The notes beneath the pieces were generated by a model. The model was not told where the DNA came from, ran no database searches, and was given only the letters and a program-made list of their open reading frames with translations. A program made the translations under genes and the position numbers. A stretch of 64,000 nucleotides of DNA from Alphaproteobacteria bacterium MedPE-SWcel (GTDB lineage Bacteria > Pseudomonadota > Alphaproteobacteria > Rhodobacterales > Rhodobacteraceae), in the NCBI GenBank assembly GCA_001874255.1, contig MPDC01000008.1:62001-126000 (forward strand), read 5' to 3'. Of the stretch, positions 43,652 through 52,100 are shown one piece after another (within the stretch, counting starts at the first letter, position 1; every line of letters begins with the position of its first letter).

Positions 43652-44284
43652 TCAGCTTTCGTCGTCGTCGCCCTTGGCGCGGTTTTCAACGATCTCGTCA
43701 ATCAGGCCGAACTCCTTGGCCTGTTCCGGAGACATGAAGTTATCCCGCTCCAGCGCCCGTTCGATGGTCTCATAGTCCTGACCGGTGTGTTTTACGTAAA
43801 TCTCGTTCAGGCGCCGCTTGAGTTTCAGCGTCTCTTCGGCATGGATCATGATGTCCGTCGCCTGCCCCTGATACCCGCCGGAGGGCTGGTGCACCATGAC
43901 GCGGGAATTCGGCAGGCTGAACCGCATGCCTTTTTCGCCCGCCGTCAGCAACAGCGACCCCATCGAGGCCGCCTGGCCGATCACCAGCGTCGACACTTTG
44001 GGTTTGATATACTGCATGGTGTCGTAGATCGACAGACCAGAGGTCACCACGCCGCCGGGCGAGTTGATGTACATCGAGATTTCCTTGGACGGGTTTTCCG
44101 CCTCAAGGTGAAGAAGCTGCGCCACGATCAGCGACGACATGCCGTCATGAACCTGACCGTTGAGGAAAATGATACGCTCCTTCAGCAGGCGCGAGAAAAT
44201 ATCATAGGCCCGTTCGCCGCGGCTGGTCTGTTCAACGACCATCGGCACGAGAGTGTTCATGTAGGTTTCTGTTGGATCAATCAT
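43652..44284 (-). CDS. clpP: ATP-dependent Clp protease proteolytic subunit
   Basis: From ATG 44284 the product has 210 residues; an upstream in-frame start at 44320 exists but is less typical. The catalytic Ser is in [15 protein letters not shown] (about residue 104), His in [17 protein letters not shown], and Asp after [31 protein letters not shown] is the conserved end. It forms the tetradecameric barrel with ClpX from the next gene and probably ClpA. Confidence 0.97.
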   Translation of the reverse strand: MIDPTETYMNTLVPMVVEQTSRGERAYDIFSRLLKERIIFLNGQVHDGMSSLIVAQLLHLEAENPSKEISMYINSPGGVVTSGLSIYDTMQYIKPKVSTLVIGQAASMGSLLLTAGEKGMRFSLPNSRVMVHQPSGGYQGQATDIMIHAEETLKLKRRLNEIYVKHTGQDYETIERALERDNFMSPEQAKEFGLIDEIVENRAKGDDDES

Positions 44285-44569
44285 TGGACCTGCCTGTCTT
44301 GGGATCTCGACGGGTACCATACCCGAAAGAGGATTACCCGAGTCTTAGTGCTGCGAAAATTGGGCTGCAAGAGGTCGCCCTGCATTTTAGCGGCAGTTCC
44401 GCCGCGCTGATGCGCCGCTGCCCGCTGCGCGTTGGAGGGTCAGGGTGTCGTAATTCGCCGGATCGGCGTCGCAATATCCCGGTCCCACCCGATGCCGGAG
44501 CGGTAGCTGATAGAGCAATGCCGCGACGCATTCGATTGCACGCCAGCCCCAGCCACCACGGATTGACCC

Positions 44570-45589
44570 ATGTCCGATGCCAGTTCTGATGACAGTTTTG
44601 TTCAAAAAGGCGCGGCCGCAAACCTGACGGTCGCCCATGCCGGCGCGCCGCAGGATTTCTATTTCCTGTTGCTGCCCAAGGCCACGATGCTGCCTGTGGC
44701 CGCCGCAATCGAGCCGTTGCGGATCGCAAATCAGGTCACGAATACAAAGCTCTACCGCTGGTTCATCATGACCGAGACCGGAGCGCCGGTGCGCTGTTCC
44801 AACGGCATGGTGGTGACGCCGGACATGGCCCTGGCACCGCTGCCCCCGGAGGCTGTGGGCTTTGTCTGCGCCGGGGTCGAGCCGCAGGACACCGCCAGCG
44901 AGACCACGCTGAACTGGCTGCGCCGCCAGCACCGTTTTGGCCGGCAGATCGGCGGCATCTGCACCGGGGCCTTTGCGCTCGCGCAGGCCGGTATCATCAC
45001 CGATCAGCCCTTCACCCTGCATTGGGAAAATCAGCCGGGTTTTACGGAACGTTTCGGACATCTGAAGCCCTCTCCCAATATTTACGAGGTCTCCGCCGCC
45101 TTGATGACCTGCGGCGGCGGCAGCGCGGCCACCGATATGATGCTGACCCTGATCGAGCAACGCCACGGCAAACAGCTTGCGATCATCGTCGCCGACATGT
45201 GCCTGCACGTGCGCTCCACCAGCGGCGCGGCGCCGCAGAAATCGAACTATGCCGTCGCCATCGGCAGCCGCAACCAGCGCCTGCTGAGCGCCCTTCAGCT
45301 GATGCAGGACGCGATCGAAGAGCCGCTGTCCATCGGTGCGCTCTGTCATCGGCTGGATATTTCCCGCCGCCAGCTGGAGCGGCTGTTCTCCAGATACCTC
45401 GATCAGAGCCCGATGCATGTCTATTCCGACATGCGGCTCAGCCATGCCTTTGCACTGATGAATGAAACCTCGATGTCGGTGACGGAAATCGCCCTTGCCT
45501 CCGGGTTCAACAGCGCCACCCATTTCTCACGTCAGTTCAAGCGCAAGTTCGGCGCCAGCCCGCATTTCTTCCGCAAGGGCTGGGCCTGA
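44570..45589 (+). CDS. GlxA-family AraC-type regulator
   Basis: A 339-residue regulator. Residues about 25-190 are a DJ-1/PfpI-like domain (FYFLLLPKATMLPVAAAIEP, GGICTGAFALAQAGII with the Cys at the usual elbow). The C-terminal AraC domain (about 235-335) has ISRRQLERLFSRYL and VTEIALASGFNSATHFSRQF. In relatives (GbdR, ArgR, CdhR) this architecture controls catabolism of choline, arginine or carnitine. No such genes are adjacent, so the target is unknown. It follows the convergent-free gap after clpP and stands alone. Confidence 0.93.
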   Translation: MSDASSDDSFVQKGAAANLTVAHAGAPQDFYFLLLPKATMLPVAAAIEPLRIANQVTNTKLYRWFIMTETGAPVRCSNGMVVTPDMALAPLPPEAVGFVCAGVEPQDTASETTLNWLRRQHRFGRQIGGICTGAFALAQAGIITDQPFTLHWENQPGFTERFGHLKPSPNIYEVSAALMTCGGGSAATDMMLTLIEQRHGKQLAIIVADMCLHVRSTSGAAPQKSNYAVAIGSRNQRLLSALQLMQDAIEEPLSIGALCHRLDISRRQLERLFSRYLDQSPMHVYSDMRLSHAFALMNETSMSVTEIALASGFNSATHFSRQFKRKFGASPHFFRKGWA

Positions 45590-45669
45590 TCGCCCCCGGG
45601 AGCCGGCGCCACTCACGCCGCCGCCCCGCTCCAACCCCAGAGCGCGCCACCGCAACAGGCCGTGAAACG

Positions 45670-45707
45670 CACTGACCTGAAAAACACTGACCTGAAACGC
45701 ACTGAAA
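45670..45707. repeat. 15-bp-period direct repeats before the DUF302 gene
   Basis: CACTGACCTGAAA at 45670-45682 and 45685-45697, then a partial CACTGAAA at 45700-45707. Confidence 0.8.
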
Positions 45708-45765
45708 TGTGACGAGTATTTCAGCCGCATTCCGCGTAAACCCCTGTTTGAAAGCGGAGGCCCCC

Positions 45766-46326
45766 ATGTTTCAGTTCCCATTGCGCATATTTCGACGCCC
45801 CTCTGCCGTGACGCCGCGCGCCAGCACCCGCCTGCGCCTGCGCCGGGGCCATCTCGGCCGGTGCGGGGCCATCCCGCTGGCGCTGCTTCTGCTGGCCACG
45901 CCCGCTCTCGCCTCAGGTCTTGAACCGCGGCCCGGCTGGTCGGTCCACAACAGCGACAAGAGCTACCAGACCCTGCTCCAGGACCTGAAGACCGCAGTCC
46001 GGAGCGCCGGCATGGGGCTTGTCACCGAAGCAGGCCCCACCGGCGCCGCCGCCGCGCGAGGGATCTCCCTCCCCGGCAACCGGGTTCTCGGGGTCTTTCG
46101 CAACGATTTTGCCGTCGCCGTCCTCGGCCTCTCCACCGCCGCCATGATCGAAGCCCCGATCCGTTTCTATGTCACCGAAGGCGCGGACGGCCGCGCCACC
46201 CTGGCCTACAAGACACCGACGCATGTCTTTGCCCCCTATGTGCCAGAGGCCGGCCCGGAGCTGACGACGATTGCCACTGAACTCGACAGGATTTTTGCAG
46301 AGATTGCCGGGACGGCCCTGCGCTAG
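45766..46326 (+). CDS. Secreted DUF302 protein
   Basis: From ATG 45766 (GGAGG five bases upstream) the product has 186 residues. It starts with a long basic leader and a hydrophobic stretch ending in an Ala-Ser signal cleavage region (AIPLALLLLATPALASGLEP). The rest is a DUF302 domain: SYQTLLQDLKTAVRSAGMGL, then VFRNDFAVAVLGLSTAAMIE, APIRFYVTEGADGRATLAYK and TIATELDRIFAEIAG. DUF302 proteins bind small ligands in a barrel fold; their role is not established. It precedes the TPP-enzyme gene by 39 bases and may be co-transcribed. Confidence 0.85.
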   Translation: MFQFPLRIFRRPSAVTPRASTRLRLRRGHLGRCGAIPLALLLLATPALASGLEPRPGWSVHNSDKSYQTLLQDLKTAVRSAGMGLVTEAGPTGAAAARGISLPGNRVLGVFRNDFAVAVLGLSTAAMIEAPIRFYVTEGADGRATLAYKTPTHVFAPYVPEAGPELTTIATELDRIFAEIAGTALR

Positions 46327-46365
46327 CCGCCGCCGCCCCGCACCCAGAAAATGGATAGACGACCG

Positions 46366-47979
46366 ATGACAGAGACCCTCCGCGCCGCCGATGTTCTGGC
46401 TCGCCGCCTCTACGACGCGGGCTGCCGCCACGCCTTTGGCATGCCCGGCGGCGAAGTGCTGACGCTGATTGATGCGCTGAGCCGGGCAGGCATTGCCTTT
46501 CATCTCGCCAAACATGAAAACTGCGCCGGCTTCATCGGCGAGGGCGTCCACCACACCGACGGTGCCCCGGTTCTGCTCGTGGCCACTCTCGGTCCCGGCG
46601 CGCTCAATGGGGTGAATGTGGTGGCCAATGCGCTGCAGGACCGGGTGCCGATGCTGGTCCTGACCGGCTGTGTCGATGCCGATGAGGCCCAGACCTATAC
46701 GCATCAGGTGCTCGACCAGCAGGCGGTGTTCGCGCCGATCACCAAGGCCAGCTTCCGCCTCGATGCCGCCGCCGCCGAGGTCATCGCCGACAAGGCGCTC
46801 GCCATTGCCACCGCGCCCCGCCCGGGACCAGTGCATATCGACGTGCCGATCACGGTGGCCACCTCGCCCGCCAGAGAACGCGGCCTGCGCCAGGCGCCTG
46901 CGGGCGAAACCGTGCCAGCGGACGCGGCATTGGCGCAGGCGCATCGCTGGCTGGCCGACGCCCGTAGGCCCTTGGCCATCATCGGACTGGACGCGCTCTG
47001 CCCCGAGGGCCCCGACGCCACCCGCGCCTTTCTCGAAACCCGCCAGATCCCCTTTGTCACCACCTACAAGGCCAAGGGCATCCTCGCCGAAGACCATCCT
47101 CTCTGCCTCGGCGGCGCCGGCCTGTCGCCGCGGGCCGACAGCCATCTGCTGCCCCTGATCGAGGCCTCTGACCTGATCCTCTGCATCGGCTATGACCCGA
47201 TCGAGATGCGCACCGGCTGGCGCAATGTCTGGGACTGCGCCGAGACCCGCGTGATCGACATCACCCCCGAACCCAATACCCACTACATGCATCAGGCCTC
47301 GCTGACGCTGCACAGCAGCCTGCCCGCGACGCTGGCGGCGCTGACCGATCCGGCGCCCGCACAGCCCCACTGGAGCGGCGGCGAGATCGCGGCCACCCGC
47401 GCGGCGCTCCAGGCCGCCTTTCCGCTGACCGACGACTGGGGACCGGCGGGCGTCATCGCCGAATGCCAGGCAACCCTGCCCCGGGACACGCTGCTGACCG
47501 CCGACAGCGGCGCCCACCGCATTCTGCTCAGCCAGATGTGGCGCTGCAGCGAGCCGCGCCAGCTGGTCCAATCCTCTGGCCTGTGCACCATGGGCTGCGC
47601 CCTGCCACTCGCCATCGGCCGCAAGCTGGCAGAGCCCGATCGCACGGTTGTCAGCTTCTCCGGCGATGCGGGCTTCCTGATGGTCGCAGGCGAGCTGGCC
47701 ACCGCCGCCGAAATGGGCATCGCGCCGATCTTTGTGGTCTTTGTCGATGCCGCGCTGGCCTTGATCGATCTGAAGCAGCGCCAACGTCAGCTGCCGGGCA
47801 CCGGCGTGAACTTCGGCCACCACGACTATGCGGCCATGGGCCGCGCCTTCGGCGGCCATGGCCACAGCGTTCGGAGCCGGTCGCAATTGCGCGCAGCCCT
47901 GACCGAGGCCATGGCCGCCGACCGCTTCACCGTTATTGCTGCTGAAATCGACCGCGAGGGCTATGATGGCCGTATCTGA
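46366..47979 (+). CDS. TPP-dependent enzyme, acetolactate synthase-like
   Basis: A 537-residue thiamine-diphosphate enzyme. The N-terminal Pyr domain carries the catalytic Glu in LAKHENCAGFIGEG (about residue 50). A central transhydrogenase-like domain follows, and the C-terminal PP domain has FSGDAGFLMVAGELATAAEM. Where most family members have Asn-Asn after this GD motif, this one has Val-Asp (VVFVDAALALIDLK), so the metal site differs slightly. It lacks the regulatory subunit partner (ilvH). The CoA-transferase gene starts inside its 3' end. The pair recalls oxalyl-CoA decarboxylase with formyl-CoA transferase or a 2-hydroxyacyl-CoA lyase system, but the sequence is not typical of either. 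Function unknown. Confidence 0.85.
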   Translation: MTETLRAADVLARRLYDAGCRHAFGMPGGEVLTLIDALSRAGIAFHLAKHENCAGFIGEGVHHTDGAPVLLVATLGPGALNGVNVVANALQDRVPMLVLTGCVDADEAQTYTHQVLDQQAVFAPITKASFRLDAAAAEVIADKALAIATAPRPGPVHIDVPITVATSPARERGLRQAPAGETVPADAALAQAHRWLADARRPLAIIGLDALCPEGPDATRAFLETRQIPFVTTYKAKGILAEDHPLCLGGAGLSPRADSHLLPLIEASDLILCIGYDPIEMRTGWRNVWDCAETRVIDITPEPNTHYMHQASLTLHSSLPATLAALTDPAPAQPHWSGGEIAATRAALQAAFPLTDDWGPAGVIAECQATLPRDTLLTADSGAHRILLSQMWRCSEPRQLVQSSGLCTMGCALPLAIGRKLAEPDRTVVSFSGDAGFLMVAGELATAAEMGIAPIFVVFVDAALALIDLKQRQRQLPGTGVNFGHHDYAAMGRAFGGHGHSVRSRSQLRAALTEAMAADRFTVIAAEIDREGYDGRI

Positions 47980-49150
47980 TCTGCTGCCCCATGGCGCCCT
48001 GCGGGGGGTCAAGGTGCTCGACCTCACCCGCATCCTGGCCGGGCCCACCACAACGCAATTGCTGGGCGACCTCGGGGCCGATGTGATCAAGGTGGAAAAC
48101 CCCGGCACCGGCGGCGACGACACCCGCCAATGGGGCACAAGCGTCGCCGAGGACGCCGATCTCACCCCCTATTTCATGGCCGCCAACCGCAACAAGCGGT
48201 CGCTGGCGCTGGACATATCGCAGCCGGAAGGACAGCAGATCATCCGCCGCCTGGCGGCGCAGGCCGATGTGCTGATGGAGAACTTCAAACCCGGCGGGCT
48301 GGCCCGCTACGGGCTCGATTACGACAGCCTCCGCGACAGCTGCCCGCGTCTCGTCTACGGGTCGATCTCGGGCTATGGCCAGACCGGGCCGAACCGGGAA
48401 AAACCCGGCTACGACCTGATGGCGCAGGGCTATGGCGGCATGATGTCGCTGACCGGCGCCCCCGATGGCGCCCCGATGAAGGCCGGGGTCGGGATCGCCG
48501 ATGTGATGTGCGGAATGTACGCCGCCGTCGGCATCCTCTCTGCCCTGCGCCACCGCGATCTCACCGGCGAGGGCCAGCAGGTGGAGGTCGCCCTGGTGGA
48601 TTCCCAGATCGCCTGGCTGATCAACGAAGGCGTGGGCTACCTCAATACCGGCCAGCTGCCGGTGCGGCGCGGCAATGAACACCCCTCGATCCTGCCCTAT
48701 GGCACCTATGCGACCTCGGACGGCCATGTCATCCTCGCCGTCGGCAACGACCGTCAGTTCCGCCGTTTCATGCGGTTTCTCGCGCTCGAAGGGCTGGCCG
48801 ACGATCCGCGGTTTGCCACCAACCCGGCCCGTCTCGACAACCGCATGGCGCTGAACGACATCCTGATCCCGGCCCTGCGCCGCCACAGCACCGACGCGGT
48901 GATCGCCGCGATGGAGGCCGCAAAAGTGCCCGTCGGCCCGGTGCAGACGCTGGATCAGGTCTTTGCCAGCGATCAGGTCGCCGCGCGGGATCTGGTGATC
49001 ACGATGGAGTCCAACGGAACCCCGTTGAAGCTCCTGGGCAACCCGTTGAAATTCTCCCGAACCCCGGTGACCTATCGCAAACCGCCCCCCGCATGCGGCG
49101 CCGACAGCGACGGGATTCTCGCCACCGACCGCCCCTTCGAGGACGACTGA
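47966..49150 (+). CDS. CaiB/BaiF (class III) CoA-transferase
   Basis: A 394-residue class III CoA-transferase. The start overlaps the TPP-enzyme stop by 14 bases; GAGGG lies five bases before the ATG at 47966. It has VKVLDLTRILAGPTTTQLLG, ADVIKVENPGTGGDDTRQWG, ENFKPGGLARYGLDYDSL and the catalytic Asp in GVGIADVMCGMYAAVGILSA (about residue 175). It moves CoA between carboxylic acids. The pairing with a TPP enzyme suggests activation of a 2-oxo or 2-hydroxy acid (or oxalate-like diacid) before or after decarboxylation. Specificity cannot be read from sequence. Confidence 0.93.
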   Translation: MAVSDLLPHGALRGVKVLDLTRILAGPTTTQLLGDLGADVIKVENPGTGGDDTRQWGTSVAEDADLTPYFMAANRNKRSLALDISQPEGQQIIRRLAAQADVLMENFKPGGLARYGLDYDSLRDSCPRLVYGSISGYGQTGPNREKPGYDLMAQGYGGMMSLTGAPDGAPMKAGVGIADVMCGMYAAVGILSALRHRDLTGEGQQVEVALVDSQIAWLINEGVGYLNTGQLPVRRGNEHPSILPYGTYATSDGHVILAVGNDRQFRRFMRFLALEGLADDPRFATNPARLDNRMALNDILIPALRRHSTDAVIAAMEAAKVPVGPVQTLDQVFASDQVAARDLVITMESNGTPLKLLGNPLKFSRTPVTYRKPPPACGADSDGILATDRPFEDD

Positions 49151-49415
49151 AACATTTGCCCGATCACAGCGCCCCCGATCGGCGCCACAATGTTACAGAC
49201 CGCAGCGCCCCCGCGCCTGCCTGCTGCCCAAAACAGCAGCTTGCCCCGGTTTTTGGGCCCTTTTTTGCCCATCACCCCCCGCGATACGCCGCTTTTCCGC
49301 CGACCCTCACACGCGCCTTCACCAAAGCGCGAGCGGGGGGCGCGCGGCGAAACCGCCTCCGCTAGCATCTTTCACAAGACCTGTATTTTCAGCAGATTGC
49401 GAAAGTGAACCGCCC

Positions 49416-50801
49416 ATGGCCCAGGATATCTTTGGACAGGACTGCAGCCTGTCGGACGCCCGCGTACTTGCCGACTGGAACGCCGTTCAGATCGGAGTGC
49501 TGGCCCATGCGGCCCACACCGCCGATCACCTCGGCGCCGTCCTCGCGGCGGCCCCGGATTTCGCGCAGGCGCATGCGATCAAGGGGCTGTCGGTGCTGAT
49601 GCTGGGCCGGTCGGAACTGCGCCCCGTGGCGCAGGATGCGCTGCGCGATGCCCGCGCGGCCTCTGCCACCGCCCTGCCCCGCGAACGCAAATACGTGGAG
49701 GCCCTGGCCGCCTGGCTGGCCGGCGCGCCGTCGCGCAGCGTGGTCCTGATGGAAGAGATCCTGACCGACTGGCCCTGTGACACGCTGGCGATGAAACTCA
49801 GCCATGGCACCCGGTTCATTCTGGGCGACGCCCGCGGCATGCGCGCCTCGGTCGAGCGCGTCCTGCCCGCCTATTCCTCCGCCCATCCCGGTCATGGCTA
49901 CCTGCTGGGCTGCCATGCCTTCGCGCTGGAGGAGACCGGCGAATACGACCGGGCCGAAATCACTGGCCGACAGGCGCTCTGGACCGCGCCGGACGATGCC
50001 TGGGGGCTGCATGCGGTGGCCCATGTGCACGACATGACCGGCAACGCCAGGGCGGGGCTGGACTGGCTCGCCGGGCGCGAAGAGGCCTGGGCCCATTGCA
50101 ACAACTTCCGCTACCATGTCTGGTGGCACAAGGCGCTGATGCATCTCGACCTGGGCGAGGTGGACGCCGTGCTGCGGCTCTATGATACCGAGGTGCGCCG
50201 CGACAAGACGGACGACTACCGCGACATATCCAATGCGACATCGCTGCTGATGCGGCTGGAGCTGGAGGGCATCGCGGTCGGCGACCGCTGGGACGAGCTG
50301 GCCCACCTCTGCGCCGCGCGGACCGAGGACGGCAGCCTGATTTTTGCCGATCTTCACTATCTTCTGGGCCTCATCGGTGGCGACCGCAGAACCGCCACAC
50401 AGCGTCTGGTTCAGCGCATTCATGCCGATGGCGCCAGCCCCACCACCGAGGCTGCGCAAAGAATGGCCGATCCGGGCTGCACCGCAGCATTGGGGCTTGA
50501 GGCCTTTGGTGAAGGGGATTACCGAACAGCATTCGGTTACCTCGCTAAGTCGCGGGATTCTTTGCAACTTGCAGGTGGCAGCCATGCCCAGCGCGATGTC
50601 TTCGAACGGATGACGATCGACGCGGGTCTGCGGGCGGGAAACTGGTCGCAGGCGGAGGCCATTCTGGACGACAGGCAAAGCAAACGCGGCGGGACCGAAG
50701 ACAACTACGCGCAGGCCCGGCGCGCCCTGATTGCATCCGCCCGAAGCTCCCGGACCGACACCCGGAACACTGGCGGTGCTCAGAGCGTTCCGGCTGAGTG
50801 A
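49416..50801 (+). CDS. TTC38-family tetratricopeptide repeat protein
   Basis: A 461-residue soluble alpha-helical repeat protein. It starts with DCSLSDARVLADWNAVQIGV and contains helical pairs such as FAQAHAIKGLSVLMLGRSEL, GYLLGCHAFALEETGEYDRA and WGLHAVAHVHDMTGNARAGL. FRYHVWWHKALMHLDLGEVD is the hallmark of TTC38-like proteins. The fold suggests a binding scaffold; no catalytic function is known. It lies 21 bases before opgC, on the same strand, so it is probably part of the glucan operon. An internal tail after about 430 is Ser/Thr-rich. Confidence 0.88.
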   Translation: MAQDIFGQDCSLSDARVLADWNAVQIGVLAHAAHTADHLGAVLAAAPDFAQAHAIKGLSVLMLGRSELRPVAQDALRDARAASATALPRERKYVEALAAWLAGAPSRSVVLMEEILTDWPCDTLAMKLSHGTRFILGDARGMRASVERVLPAYSSAHPGHGYLLGCHAFALEETGEYDRAEITGRQALWTAPDDAWGLHAVAHVHDMTGNARAGLDWLAGREEAWAHCNNFRYHVWWHKALMHLDLGEVDAVLRLYDTEVRRDKTDDYRDISNATSLLMRLELEGIAVGDRWDELAHLCAARTEDGSLIFADLHYLLGLIGGDRRTATQRLVQRIHADGASPTTEAAQRMADPGCTAALGLEAFGEGDYRTAFGYLAKSRDSLQLAGGSHAQRDVFERMTIDAGLRAGNWSQAEAILDDRQSKRGGTEDNYAQARRALIASARSSRTDTRNTGGAQSVPAE

Positions 50802-50822
50802 TCTTTTGGAGAATTGAACCCG

Positions 50823-52100
50823 ATGGCAGACATCGCGCCCTTTCCGGCGCCTGAACAGGGCAGCGCGTCCCGGGCTGCCGCCAACGCCCTGACCGCGCCC
50901 ACCGACGCGGAGACCGCGCCCGCGCGCCTGCGCGATCCGCGCCTCGATTTCTATCGCGGCATCGCCATGTTCATCATTCTCGTGGCCCATATCCCCGGCA
51001 ATCGCTGGACCGGCTGGATCCCGGCGCGCTTTGGCTTTTCCGATGCGACAGAGATCTTTGTCTTCTGTTCCGGCATGGCCTCCGCCATCGCCTTTGGCGG
51101 CTCCTTCGCGCGCCACGGCTGGTGGATGGGCACCGCCCGGGTCGCCTATCGCTGCTGGCAGGTCTACTGGGCCCATATCGGCCTGTTTTTCTTTCTCGCC
51201 ATGTCGATGGCGGTGCTCGATCTCACGCTGGGCGGCGACAAGAGCTATATCGGCGCGCTCAACCTGCATCCGTTCTTTTCCAACACGGTGCAGCAGATCA
51301 TCGGCATCTTCACCCTGACCTATGTGCCGAATTATTTCGACATTCTGCCGATGTATCTGGTGGTGCTGGCGCTGATGCCCGCGGTCATGGGGCTGAGCCG
51401 CGCTGGCGCCTGGGCGGTCGGTTGTTTCTGCGCCGCGCTCTGGCTGCTCGCCAATCCCTACATGCTGGGTCTGGGCCCGGACGGAATGTCGCTCCCGGCC
51501 GAGCCCTGGTCGGACCGTGAATGGTTCTTCAACCCCTTCGGCTGGCAACTGCTGTTCTTCACCGGGTTTGCCTTCATGGCGGGGTGGTTGCCAAAGCCCC
51601 CCGTACACTGGGCGCTGGCGCTGCTGGCCGCCGGTTTTCTGATCCTCTCCGCCCCTTTCGGATCGTGGAAGGTCTTCGGCTGGCTGAACAGCGCCGCGCC
51701 CGACCTCGGCGCCGCGATCCGGCCCGTCTGGAGCCTGACCGGCGAATGGCGAGAGAAGACCGATTTCGGCCTGCTGCGCTATGTCCACTTCCTGTCGCTG
51801 GCCTATCTGGCCTGGACGGTCGCAGGCGAAAACGGCCAGAATCTGGTGGCGCGCGGAACGTCCCTTGCGGCCCGCCTCTGGGCGCCGCTGCTCGCCATTG
51901 TCACCAAGGTGGGCCAGCAAAGCCTCGCGATCTTTGTGGTCTCGATGGCGCTGGCGCGGTTCCTCGGCGCGGCCCTCGACCAGACCGAGCGCGGCATTGC
52001 CGTCACCGCCGCCGTCAATCTCGCAGGCTTTGTCCTGATCATCCTCTGTGCCTATGGCGCAGCCTGGTTCAAATCCCAACCCTGGAGACGCAAAGCATGA
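50823..52100 (+). CDS. opgC: OpgC-family acyltransferase (succinylation of periplasmic glucans)
   Basis: A 425-residue integral membrane protein with about ten helices. After an Ala/Pro-rich leader (TAPTDAETAPARL) it starts with RDPRLDFYRGIAMFIILVAH, the OpgC signature, then FVFCSGMASAIAFGGSFARH, LTYVPNYFDILPMYLVVLAL and FNPFGWQLLFFTGFAFMAGW. OpgC transfers succinyl groups onto the glucan backbone at the membrane. Its stop overlaps the opgG start (ATGA, 52097-52100). Confidence 0.93.
   Translation: MADIAPFPAPEQGSASRAAANALTAPTDAETAPARLRDPRLDFYRGIAMFIILVAHIPGNRWTGWIPARFGFSDATEIFVFCSGMASAIAFGGSFARHGWWMGTARVAYRCWQVYWAHIGLFFFLAMSMAVLDLTLGGDKSYIGALNLHPFFSNTVQQIIGIFTLTYVPNYFDILPMYLVVLALMPAVMGLSRAGAWAVGCFCAALWLLANPYMLGLGPDGMSLPAEPWSDREWFFNPFGWQLLFFTGFAFMAGWLPKPPVHWALALLAAGFLILSAPFGSWKVFGWLNSAAPDLGAAIRPVWSLTGEWREKTDFGLLRYVHFLSLAYLAWTVAGENGQNLVARGTSLAARLWAPLLAIVTKVGQQSLAIFVVSMALARFLGAALDQTERGIAVTAAVNLAGFVLIILCAYGAAWFKSQPWRRKA

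Noticed and set aside
46366-47979. Annotation as acetolactate synthase (ilvB)
   Set aside because: There is no ilvH partner, a changed metal motif and a CoA-transferase neighbour. Family membership is clear but this specific function is not supported.
49389-52079. Open frame of about 900 codons opposite the TTC38 and opgC genes
   Set aside because: It spans two genes and the gap between them, has a shadow-type composition, and shows no family likeness.
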